Source: Bacteroidota bacterium (lineage in GTDB: Bacteria > Bacteroidota > Bacteroidia > Flavobacteriales > Flavobacteriaceae). Taken from it: DNA of 64,000 nt. The translations under genes and the position numbers were made by a program. The notes beneath the pieces are model-generated. The model saw only the letters and a program-made list of their open reading frames with translations. It ran no database searches and was not told the DNA's origin. Location: contig JAEWJM010000003.1 of NCBI GenBank assembly GCA_023386585.1, forward strand, positions 1 through 64,000, in the 5' to 3' direction. Positions 1-8,393 of this stretch are shown here, piece after piece. How positions within the stretch are numbered: the first letter of the stretch is position 1; each line of letters starts with the position of its first letter.

Positions 1-1850
1 TCGACCAAACGTTTCCGGTTGCAGCCGATGAAGTCAACGTCACGTTTCCGCCCTGGCAGAACGTCGTTGCTCCGGAAGCCGAGATTGTCGGAGTTGCAGG
101 CAAGGCATTCACTGTAACTGTAGTCGGAGCCGAAGTCGCCGAGCTGCACGATCCGTTATCTACCGACACCGAATAAGCGCCTGAAGCAGAAACCGTGATC
201 GATTGCGTCGTTGCGCCATTCGACCAAACGTTTCCGGATGCAGCCGAAGAAGTCAACGTCACGCTTCCGCCCTGGCAGAAAGTCGTTGCTCCCGAAGCCG
301 AGATTGTCGGAGTGGCAGGCAATGCATTTACAGTAACCGTAGTCGGAGCCGATGTTGCTGAGCTGCAAGTTCCGTTATCTACGGAAACCGAATACGATCC
401 CGAAGCAGAAACCGTGATCGATTGCGTCGTTGCGCCATTCGACCAAACGTTGCCGGTCGCAGCCGAAGAAGTCAACGTCACGGTTCCGCCCTGGCAGAAC
501 GTTGTCGCTCCCGAAGCCGAGATTGTCGGAGTAGCAGGCAAGGCATTCACTGTAACGGTAGTCGGAGCCGATGTTGCCGAACTGCACGATCCGTTATCTA
601 CCGACACCGAATAAGCGCCTGAAGCAGAAACCGTGATCGACTGCGTCGTTGCGCCATTCGACCAAACATTTCCGGTTGAAGCCGATGAAGTCAACGTCAC
701 GCTTCCGCCCTGGCAGAAGGTCGTTGCTCCCGAAGCCGAGATTGTCGGAGTTGCAGGCAAGGCATTCACTGTAACGGTAGGCGCCCCCGATGATGCCGAA
801 CTGCACGATCCGTTATCTACCGACACCGAATACGAACCCGAAGGCGAAACCGTGATCGACTGCGTCGTTGCGCCAGTCGACCAAACGTTTCCGGTTGCAG
901 CCGATGAAATCAACGTCACGCTTCCGCCCTGGCAGAACGTCGTTGCTCCCGAAGCCGAGATTGTCGGAGTTGCAGGCAATGCATTTACAGTAACTGTAGT
1001 CGGAGCAGAAAGAGCCGAACTGCAAGTTCCGTTATCTACCGACACCGAATACGATCCCGAAGCAGAAACCGTGATCGATTGCGTCGTAGCGCCAGTCGAC
1101 CAAACGTTTCCGGTTGCAGCCGATGAAGTCAACGTCACGTTTCCGCCCTGGCAGAACGTCGTTGCTCCGGAAGCCGAGATTGTCGGAGTTGCAGGCAAAG
1201 CATTCACTGTAACTGTAGTCGGAGCCGAAGTCGCCGAGCTGCACGATCCGTTATCTACCGACACCGAATACGATCCCGAAGTCGAAACCGTGATCGATTG
1301 CGTCGTAGCGCCAGTCGACCAAACGTTTCCGGTTGCAGCCGAAGAAGTCAACGTCACGTTTCCGCCCTGGCAGAAAGTCGTTGCTCCGGAAGCCGAGATT
1401 ATCGGAGTGGCAGGCAATGCATTTACAGTAACCGTAGTCGGAGCAGAAAGAGCCGAACTGCACGATCCATTATTTGCCGAAACCGAATACGATCCCGAAG
1501 CAGAAACCGTGATCGACTGCGTCGTAGCGCCAGTCGACCAAACGTTTCCGGTCGCAGCCGATGAAGTCAACGTCACGGTTCCGCCCTGGCAGAACGTTGT
1601 CGCTCCCGAAGCCGAGATTGTCGGAGTTGCAGGACCCGCACTGATCGATACTACTATGGGCGCCGATGCGGCTGTAATACATGATCCGTTGTTTACCGAT
1701 ACGGTATAAGCACCTGCTTCAGTAACCGTGATGGACTGTGTTGTCGCGCCAGTCGACCAAACATTGCCGGTCGCAGATGATGAAGTCAACGTCACGCTTC
1801 CGCCCTGGCAGAAAGTCGTCGGACCCGCGGCCGTGATAGTCGGCACACCT
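1..1850 (-). repeat. 219-bp in-frame tandem repeat array (9 copies visible)
   Basis: A unit of 219 bp (73 codons) is repeated with exact period. The conserved string ccgccctggcag recurs near 48, 267, 486, 705, 924, 1142, 1362, 1580 and 1800. Copies are highly similar at DNA level; the most N-terminal copy (near 1640-1850) and the one beside it diverge most. Each encodes one Ig-like module of the surface protein. The array continues past position 1, so the copy number is a minimum. Confidence 0.93.
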
Positions 1851-4624
1851 GCGCTGAAAATTACGCTGATGATATGGTTTGCAGTTATGTCGGTAAATGT
1901 ATAAGAGGTAAGCGGTCCTTGTGATGCGCCATCTACAAATACGTCTGCAACGGCGTACCCGCAATTTGGCGTAAATGTATAGGTTTGGCTTGCATTGGCC
2001 GTGACGGCGATCGTTCCTGACGGAGAAATAATCCCGTTTGTGCCTGCAGCAGTCGAGATCAGAAATCCGTTAAAGCCGGTTTCATCGGCGCCAGGCGTCG
2101 GATTGGTCGCGCTTCTGGGCTGCCAGTCAATGTCGTTTGTAACGGCGGTGATTGGTGTCCCGATTCCATCTATCGTTGTGTTGCTTCCCGCTACAAGGTG
2201 AAGGTCGGTTGCAGCAGTAAAGACAGGCTGCACTTCAATCGAGTTGGCATCTTTAGATGTGGCTGCAGTCCATGCGGCCAATGTAGCATAATCAGTCCCC
2301 GTATTGTTTGAAAGTCCGCCCGAACGAAATCCACCATCCTGAACGCCCGCGCTGTAGAACACGTTGTTGTTCGATACCAGGTTGGCGAATGTCGTACTCA
2401 ATGTTCCGACAGCATACGTCTTGACCGCGCCGCCGCCCGTTGCAATCTGCGTGGTCGAAACGATATTGTTTTTCATTTCCACCGACGGATCAAGTCCCGA
2501 GATGCCAATGCCGTAGCTTGGTGACTGGTTCGTTCGCGGACCGCGGTCGCCATAAAGCGAAATCGTATTGTTGTAAAGTTTGGTTTCGGATGCGACAGCA
2601 CCAACAACCCAGATTCCGGCAACGTGATAGGTGTATTGGCTCAATCCCGATACATTGCTGATCATGTTGTTCCGCACAATATTAGGCGTGCCGAAAGCGG
2701 TTCCCGAAATCGCGATTCCAGCCGTGCCTCCTCCAAGATCTATATTACTTACAACACCTGTGATCCAGTTGTTCGCAACCAATGCGCCGCTGATTCCTCC
2801 GCTGGTCACGCTTTGAGAATACGCTGTGCCCGTTCCGATTCCCAACCCGACGGTTTCACTGTTGCTGCCGTTTAAGTTCGAAATATTAACTTTATTGAAT
2901 GTAACCTGTGGGTTTGTTTCATTTGCGATAAAAACACCGGCCGCCGACACCCGCTCGGCTCCGGTTGCCGTTATGTTGTTTTGTGTGATAACCAATCCGG
3001 TGCTTGGGTTTGTTGTGGTCGAACCTGCCGAGTAAATTCCGATGGCCGCTTTCTTAAATGCACAATTTTCTACCCTGCCGTTCTGGTTGTTGACTTCAGA
3101 CGGAAAGGAACTGCTGTGTGGGTACACCCGGTAAATAACGCCGTAGCCGTTGTTGACCGAACCACCCACGACAGTGACGTTCTTGATCGTATTGTTATAA
3201 GCGCCGCTGGTTGATGAATTGAAAAGTACCGCCGCAGTATTGCCTGTCGAGTTGTTGACGATCGTCAGCTGACGGATCGAAGCATCGCCACCGATCTGGG
3301 AGCTTGCGGCATTTGCACCGGTAAGCGAGCCATTGATAGTCACATTATCGGCGCCTTCAAACCGGATCATACCAAGGTTCGCAGTGGTGCTTACTGAACC
3401 ACTGATAGTCCGTGTACCGCCGTAAGGCTGGATTAATACCGGGTGACCTCCGATGATTTCATTAAGTGCGATGTTTCCGGTCTCTCCTGTAATATCCGAA
3501 ATGATGTTGATCGTAAGTGGTCCCGAAACGCCGGCAATCCGTGTATTGATTTCCTGGAAAATTCCGCCCGCGTTGCTGAGCGACGGAAAATCGCCGCCGG
3601 TCCCAACAGTATAAGTTCCCGACATTGGAGGCAAAACATCAGTTATCTTCAGCATTGCTGTTGCACCATTGGCGATTGTCGTTCCCGCCGGATCCGAAAG
3701 TGTAAGGTTTACCGTTTCGGCGTTGTCCAGTACGAAATCGGCGTTGATCGGAATACTGATCGTTTTTGGCGTCATGTCACCGTCGGCCCACGTCAGTGTT
3801 CCCGATGCAGCTGTATAGTCAACTCCGGCAGTTGCCGTTCCGTTGCTCGTCGCATAATTCACCGATACAGCGCCTGTCGAGCCGCCATTTCTGTTTACGA
3901 TAATACTTGCCGTCGTGTTTTCAGACGCCGTGAATATTGTGTTATCAAATGAAACATTTCCTGCTTCGCCAGATGTGCTGTACAAAAGCTGGATGTTTGG
4001 TTTTCGACCTTCGGGAATTCCGTAACTATTGTTGTTGAAAGTACTTTGCCAGGTATTCCAGTTTTGGGTACAGTTGGTTCCTCCGGGAGACCAGCGGAAT
4101 TGTTTGGACGTTGAAGATTCGGTCGCGCCACTCGATCCGGCGTTGGTCTCTACCAATACCTGGATGTTGTTGCCTGTATAGGTAAATGGCGTACTAAGCG
4201 GAATGTGGATCCAGCGTCCGGGATTGAACATCGCTGCGGGCAAAGTACCGCTATATTGCGGCGATCCCGACGGTACGACATTCGAGTAAATCATTGAAAA
4301 GTAGCTCGTGCCAGATACGTTGCTCAGGTACACTTTAATTGGTGTATTCTGAGTAAATGTTGTGGATTCCAAATAATAGCGGATTCCAGTAATCGTCGAA
4401 CCGGCTGCGATTCCCATTTCGGCAGCGGTATATATCGACGCGGTACGTTCATAGGTGTAATCGACCGAAAGCGGACGTGCATCCAAATAAGTGAGGGTGT
4501 TTCCCGCCGGGATCGTCAATTGCGAAAATACGGACTGGCAACATAAAAGTAGCGTCAGCAAGCCGTAAGCGGAAAATCGCGAAAACCACGATCCTTCAAG
4601 TCCGGAAAAATAATGTCGTTTCAA
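1..4624 (-). CDS. Giant repeat-rich secreted surface protein, C-terminus beyond left edge
   Basis: One minus-strand frame runs from a TTG at 4622-4624 off the left edge (at least 1,541 residues). No ATG lies between this TTG and the in-frame upstream TGA, so TTG is the likely start. Seen in order: a signal peptide (about residues 1-36, ending VFSQ), a lectin-like N-terminal region, a Calx-beta-like domain (about 220-333, with ATAGVDYTAASGTL), a long Asn-rich stretch with NNTI/NNMI motifs resembling a parallel beta-helix (about 350-770), an InlB/'bacterial repeat'-like segment (about 855-925), then at least nine Ig-like repeats of 73 residues, each with TTFCQGG and GNVWS..GATTQSITV. This architecture is usual for flavobacterial T9SS adhesins, but the sorting domain would lie outside the window. 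The function (adhesion or glycan binding) is inferred. The frame was checked at several points over its whole length. Confidence 0.85.
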   Translation of the reverse strand, partial: MKRHYFSGLEGSWFSRFSAYGLLTLLLCCQSVFSQLTIPAGNTLTYLDARPLSVDYTYERTASIYTAAEMGIAAGSTITGIRYYLESTTFTQNTPIKVYLSNVSGTSYFSMIYSNVVPSGSPQYSGTLPAAMFNPGRWIHIPLSTPFTYTGNNIQVLVETNAGSSGATESSTSKQFRWSPGGTNCTQNWNTWQSTFNNNSYGIPEGRKPNIQLLYSTSGEAGNVSFDNTIFTASENTTASIIVNRNGGSTGAVSVNYATSNGTATAGVDYTAASGTLTWADGDMTPKTISIPINADFVLDNAETVNLTLSDPAGTTIANGATAMLKITDVLPPMSGTYTVGTGGDFPSLSNAGGIFQEINTRIAGVSGPLTINIISDITGETGNIALNEIIGGHPVLIQPYGGTRTISGSVSTTANLGMIRFEGADNVTINGSLTGANAASSQIGGDASIRQLTIVNNSTGNTAAVLFNSSTSGAYNNTIKNVTVVGGSVNNGYGVIYRVYPHSSSFPSEVNNQNGRVENCAFKKAAIGIYSAGSTTTNPSTGLVITQNNITATGAERVSAAGVFIANETNPQVTFNKVNISNLNGSNSETVGLGIGTGTAYSQSVTSGGISGALVANNWITGVVSNIDLGGGTAGIAISGTAFGTPNIVRNNMISNVSGLSQYTYHVAGIWVVGAVASETKLYNNTISLYGDRGPRTNQSPSYGIGISGLDPSVEMKNNIVSTTQIATGGGAVKTYAVGTLSTTFANLVSNNNVFYSAGVQDGGFRSGGLSNNTGTDYATLAAWTAATSKDANSIEVQPVFTAATDLHLVAGSNTTIDGIGTPITAVTNDIDWQPRSATNPTPGADETGFNGFLISTAAGTNGIISPSGTIAVTANASQTYTFTPNCGYAVADVFVDGASQGPLTSYTFTDITANHIISVIFSAGVPTITAAGPTTFCQGGSVTLTSSSATGNVWSTGATTQSITVTEAGAYTVSVNNGSCITAASAPIVVSISAGPATPTISASGATTFCQGGTVTLTSSAATGNVWSTGATTQSITVSASGSYSVSANNGSCSSALSAPTTVTVNALPATPIISASGATTFCQGGNVTLTSSAATGNVWSTGATTQSITVSTSGSYSVSVDNGSCSSATSAPTTVTVNALPATPTISASGATTFCQGGNVTLTSSAATGNVWSTGATTQSITVSASGSYSVSVDNGTCSSALSAPTTVTVNALPATPTISASGATTFCQGGSVTLISSAATGNVWSTGATTQSITVSPSGSYSVSVDNGSCSSASSGAPTVTVNALPATPTISASGATTFCQGGSVTLTSSASTGNVWSNGATTQSITVSASGAYSVSVDNGSCSSATSAPTTVTVNALPATPTISASGATTFCQGGTVTLTSSAATGNVWSNGATTQSITVSASGSYSVSVDNGTCSSATSAPTTVTVNALPATPTISASGATTFCQGGSVTLTSSAASGNVWSNGATTQSITVSASGAYSVSVDNGSCSSATSAPTTVTVNALPATPTISASGATTFCQGGNVTLTSSAATGNVWS

Positions 4625-4745
4625 GTTATTTAATTTTAATGTATTAATGTTTCAGTGAGCCATCAGCAATAAATTGTGTTGGCCGTTTTTAATAATAGGA
4701 AATATTGAGGGCTGAACGCCGCAGGTAAAGACCATAAGGCGCAAT

Positions 4746-4772
4746 AAAACCCGATTTCAGCAATCGGGTTTT
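4746..4772 (-). terminator. Rho-independent terminator
   Basis: Perfect 11-bp stem AAAACCCGATT / AATCGGGTTTT with a 5-nt loop, about 70 bp beyond the stop of the minus-strand FG-GAP gene. Its A/T-rich flanks let it act on either strand. The rest of the gap up to the neighbouring genes shows nothing else. Confidence 0.8.
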
Positions 4773-4842
4773 ACAATTCTACAATGAAGGGTTTTCATTT
4801 TCCATTTGACAGGAATGACTACTTCATCACGCGGCGGTCAAT

Positions 4843-6228
4843 TTAGTTTTTTACAAACTTTTTGATCTCACGAGACGATCCGGATTGGATCTCGATAAAA
4901 TAAAATCCGCTGCTCAGACCGCTCAGGTCGATGTTACAATCGGTGATTGCATTTGGAAAGCTTGCGTTTGCAACCAATTTTCCGGTGCTTTCGTAAATTT
5001 TATAGCTATCGATAGCATTTGCTGATGCAATTCTGATTTGTGTAGTTGCCGGGTTTGGATACAGCGTGAATTTTGATACTGCATGTTCAGGCGTTGCCAA
5101 AGCCGCAGCATTGTTCAGGAAATAACCGAATTCGTTACCGGTGCTGTAAAAGATGTCAAGGTCACCATCCTGATCGATATCAAAAAGACTCGTCCTGCTA
5201 ACGTTTCCTACGATCGAAGTTCCCGAGATCGACTGCATTGTATCGCTAAGCTCGCCGACTCCAGTTCCTGCCCGGTAGCTCAATACATTGTTTTTCTTAT
5301 ACAGAATATCCAAATAACCATCGAGATCAAGATCGCCAACGTTGTCCATGGACGAATTCATACAACCGCTGACGCTGATCGGTGTCAGGGTAGAATATAC
5401 GTTGTTGCCGAAATTCTTGAACCAATACGCCGCGCAATCCGAACTTGCAGTGACAACATCGGTCTTGCCGTCGTTATCCACATCGTACAGATACGATTGG
5501 TACACATATGGCGAAGCCGTACTCGAATAGATGTTGGTTTGGACAAAGGCGCCATTGATGTTCTCAAATTGGATGATTTTTTGCGGCCCGGTGTCGCCGC
5601 TCGAAATGATCAGATCGGTTACCTGATCCTGGTCAAGGTCGCCAAATGCAATCGAGTAAATATTATAACTCGGCGCATAAAACATGCTGTCGTATACAAA
5701 AACACCATTGCCCGTGTTGCGGATATAATACAAGCTGTCGCCGCTCAATTGGCCAACGATGATATCTTCTTTGCCGTCATTGTTCATATCGCCAACCTCC
5801 AATGTGGTCAGGTAGCTGTTGTATGGAAGGCTCTGCTTTGTTCCGAAAAATCCCTGCCCCATATTCTTGATCCAAGACAACCCGGTGTTATGGTCGCCCA
5901 CAACAAGGTCTTTAAGGCCGTCTTCATCAATGTCAAGCAGCCTAACCGCTGCTATGTCATTATATGAGGAACTGATCACCGTTTTGGCAGAGAACGATCC
6001 GTTCCCAAGATTTTTATACCACGCCACGTGGTTTGCGGAAGATGAAATGTTTCCCGTAGTCGATGTGACGATGATGTCGATGTCACCGTCGGTGTCGATA
6101 TCGTTAAAAACAAATGACGAGTGAAAATGAGTAGTCGAATTTAAAACGGTGCGGTTACCGAATTGCTGAGCGGAAGCGCCCATAAATGCGTTGGCAGCGA
6201 TAAGGGCATAAAGTAATTTTTTGTTCAT
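4843..6228 (-). CDS. FG-GAP/VCBS repeat protein with T9SS sorting domain
   Basis: 461 residues. A signal peptide (1-20, MNKKLLYALIAANAFMGASA) precedes a seven-bladed FG-GAP/VCBS propeller: Asp-rich calcium-binding-like loops recur as DIDTDGDIDII, DIDEDGLKDLV, DMNNDGKEDII, DLDQDQVTDLI, DVDNDGKTDVV, DLDLDGYLDIL and DIDQDGDLDIF. Residues about 385-461 form a typical type A T9SS C-terminal domain (FTLYPNPATTQ, then SGLSSGFYFIEI, ending KKFVKN). It should therefore be exported by Sec, moved over the outer membrane by T9SS and attached to the cell surface. The ligand is not predictable. A strong hairpin terminator follows. Confidence 0.93.
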   Translation of the reverse strand: MNKKLLYALIAANAFMGASAQQFGNRTVLNSTTHFHSSFVFNDIDTDGDIDIIVTSTTGNISSSANHVAWYKNLGNGSFSAKTVISSSYNDIAAVRLLDIDEDGLKDLVVGDHNTGLSWIKNMGQGFFGTKQSLPYNSYLTTLEVGDMNNDGKEDIIVGQLSGDSLYYIRNTGNGVFVYDSMFYAPSYNIYSIAFGDLDQDQVTDLIISSGDTGPQKIIQFENINGAFVQTNIYSSTASPYVYQSYLYDVDNDGKTDVVTASSDCAAYWFKNFGNNVYSTLTPISVSGCMNSSMDNVGDLDLDGYLDILYKKNNVLSYRAGTGVGELSDTMQSISGTSIVGNVSRTSLFDIDQDGDLDIFYSTGNEFGYFLNNAAALATPEHAVSKFTLYPNPATTQIRIASANAIDSYKIYESTGKLVANASFPNAITDCNIDLSGLSSGFYFIEIQSGSSREIKKFVKN

Positions 6229-6379
6229 GTAAATAAAATGTTAAATGGTGGCGCGAAAATACTGTTATTTGTTTGAATTTGCGACTAGAAGGAGAAAATT
6301 GTCGTGGCCTTGGCAGGCTTTGGGCAGAAGTGGATATCTGCCCATACTTTCCCGCCGGGTTATTGAAATTATTCGCGAT

Positions 6380-7480
6380 TTATTTTTCCAATTTCAACCA
6401 GAAATAGTCATTCCATCCTTCGATCAGGCGGGTCGGATCGGTTTGTTTCGTGCGATCCTGTTCCGGAATCTGAACAATTCTTTTATCCTTGACCGTGAAG
6501 TTGTAATTTCTCGGTTTCGGTTCGCCTTCAACAGTCAGTTCAATTTTATAAGCGCCGTCAGTAAGATCTGCAAATTTGATTTCGCCCGGTTTGTTTACCA
6601 ATTTGAAAGCACACGAAACCTCGTTCCATTTGGCCTGTTCAACCTGCGCAGTGTTTGGCCCGTTTCCGTAATGTTGCGCATACAATTTATTGTCTTTGAA
6701 CATTTTTACCGACCATTTCACGCTTTTGTTGGTTTTTCTCGCATTGGCAGGATCGGGTTTAAATTCCTCGTGAGTAAGATAGTAGCCAAAGACAAGATTG
6801 CCGGTGTCGGCATAATTCAAATACGCATAATTATTCCACGGCCCGCGTGTCACCCACAATTCCTTGATCGAACCATAAGGATCGCTGTTTGTCAGTTTGT
6901 GAAGTTCGAAATCAAATGCATAGAACATTTTATCGCCCGCATAAAAATCCAGTCGGTAATTACCAGGTCCCCAATCGGTAATGAACGATTCGCCCCATCC
7001 GATGAATTCGCCGTCGCGCTTGTACCGGCTTTTTGGCATATTGAATTTGATTTTCTTGCCATCGTCAAAAACCTGGTCGCCTGAATATTCAAAGTAGTTC
7101 ATGTATTGGTTGTCCTTATAGACCTTGATCTTCAAAAATTCGCTCTGATCGCCAATCACGTCTACGGCTTTTCCGCTTGCGGTTTTGAGCGGAATGAACG
7201 TCGCTGTATAATTGGCGCAATGTCCGTCAGCTGTTCCGTAAAGAAGTGAACTAAAGGTAATCGCGGGTGTCTGCTGAAAGGTCGTCCAGTCCAGTTTGAG
7301 TCCGCCGGCAGCAGTGCCTCCGCCTTTGTTTTTACTGCTTTTGATTACTTTGTTCGCCGTTGATGCTGCTTCCGCTGCATTGGAAGCCTGCTGTTCCTTG
7401 CCTCTGAGTTTATTCAATAATTGCGCATTGGTGCTCAAAGAGAGCAAAAACAACCCGAGAAGTAGTGCTTGTTTTTTCAT
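6380..7480 (-). CDS. Secreted protein of unknown function
   Basis: 366 residues with a clear signal peptide (MKKQALLLGLFLLSLSTNAQ). A short Ala/Lys/Gly-rich linker (about 25-60) precedes a folded region rich in aromatic residues (WTTFQQTP, GWGESFITDWGPGNYRLDFYAGD, WVTRGPWNNYAYLNYAD; the last two are given as landmarks). There is no lipobox and no T9SS domain, so a periplasmic protein is most likely. I do not recognise the family. Repeated short beta-strand patterns and the phrase 'DGAYKIELTVEGE' near the end suggest beta-sandwich modules. It stands alone between the FG-GAP gene and the LytTR operon. Confidence 0.8.
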   Translation of the reverse strand: MKKQALLLGLFLLSLSTNAQLLNKLRGKEQQASNAAEAASTANKVIKSSKNKGGGTAAGGLKLDWTTFQQTPAITFSSLLYGTADGHCANYTATFIPLKTASGKAVDVIGDQSEFLKIKVYKDNQYMNYFEYSGDQVFDDGKKIKFNMPKSRYKRDGEFIGWGESFITDWGPGNYRLDFYAGDKMFYAFDFELHKLTNSDPYGSIKELWVTRGPWNNYAYLNYADTGNLVFGYYLTHEEFKPDPANARKTNKSVKWSVKMFKDNKLYAQHYGNGPNTAQVEQAKWNEVSCAFKLVNKPGEIKFADLTDGAYKIELTVEGEPKPRNYNFTVKDKRIVQIPEQDRTKQTDPTRLIEGWNDYFWLKLEK

Positions 7481-7638
7481 TTGGTATTTAATTAATAGTT
7501 ACTCGTAAAACCCTCGTGTGGTGGAATTACGGAGCAATATTAAACCAAAGGAAAGCGGGATTTTTGGTCAATGCATGACCGTCGGAGTTTGAAAGATTAC
7601 CGTAGTGAATCGCCGGATAAACGTTTTTGTGAAAGATA

Positions 7639-8388
7639 CTAAAGCGTGTCTAGTAGCACCAGAAATTCGTCTTTTTTGCGTACCGAAAGCGGAATCGACG
7701 ATTTGTTTTTCATCACGATGGTGTTGCCGCCTTCCGATTTGATGAAGTGATCAAAATAGGTCATGTTGATCAGATGCGATTTGTGTGTCCGGAAGAAATT
7801 ATGCGGGCTCAACAGCGTCTCATATTCTTTCAAATTGGTAGAAACCACCAGTTTTGGCGCATTGATGAAATGGAACGTCGTATAGTTTTTATCCGATTCG
7901 CAGTGGATGATGTCCTGAATGTTGACCGAATAGATCTTATCTGCGGTTTTAAGTACTAATTTCTGAAGGTTTTTTGGCCGCTCGAGATTGGTGAACAGGT
8001 TGTGCAGCTTCATGTCGAAGACTTCCTTGCTCAATGCCTGCTCGACCTTCTTGACCGCTTCTGCCAGTTCTTTGCTGTCCAGCGGTTTTAGCAAATAATC
8101 GATAGCCGAAAATCGGAAAGCACGAATAGCGAAATCCTCATAGCCGGTGATGAAAATAACTTTAAACGCGATCGGACTCAACTTCTGCAATAATTCAAAA
8201 CCGGTTCCGTCGGGCATTTCCACATCCAGAAAAACCAGGTCGGGCGTAAGCTGTGTGATCAGTTTTATTCCGGAAGCAACCGAATCGGCTTGGCCAACAA
8301 TCGAAATAGTTGGACAAGTTGCTTTTATCGTGGCAATGTTGTCTTTTCGGATCTTTTCGATGTCGTCTATGACTACGGCTCGTAACAT
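7639..8388 (-). CDS. LytTR-family response regulator
   Basis: 249 residues. The receiver domain covers about 1-125, with acidic pair Asp8/Asp9, phospho-acceptor Asp55 in LVFLDVEMPDGTG and the conserved Lys in YLLKPL. A LytTR DNA-binding domain fills about 145-245 (KLVLKTADKIYSVNIQDIIH, FFRTHKSHLINM). It is the output partner of the histidine kinase whose stop codon lies 5 bp upstream of this start, an operon arrangement typical of LytS/LytTR pairs in Bacteroidota. Target genes are unknown; LytTR proteins usually bind direct repeats upstream of their targets. Confidence 0.95.
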   Translation of the reverse strand: MLRAVVIDDIEKIRKDNIATIKATCPTISIVGQADSVASGIKLITQLTPDLVFLDVEMPDGTGFELLQKLSPIAFKVIFITGYEDFAIRAFRFSAIDYLLKPLDSKELAEAVKKVEQALSKEVFDMKLHNLFTNLERPKNLQKLVLKTADKIYSVNIQDIIHCESDKNYTTFHFINAPKLVVSTNLKEYETLLSPHNFFRTHKSHLINMTYFDHFIKSEGGNTIVMKNKSSIPLSVRKKDEFLVLLDTL

Positions 8389-8393
8389 TGGAT

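Noticed and set aside
633..1709. Plus-strand open frame of 358 codons over the surface-protein repeats
   Set aside because: It is antisense to the clear Ig-repeat frame, has no known domain, and stays open only because the repeat unit lacks stops in that frame.
1..1850. Regular repeats as a possible CRISPR array
   Set aside because: The unit is 219 bp, in frame, without spacers, and encodes Ig-like modules.
5083..5967. Plus-strand open frame of 294 codons
   Set aside because: Shadow of the FG-GAP protein; no own start context or family motif.
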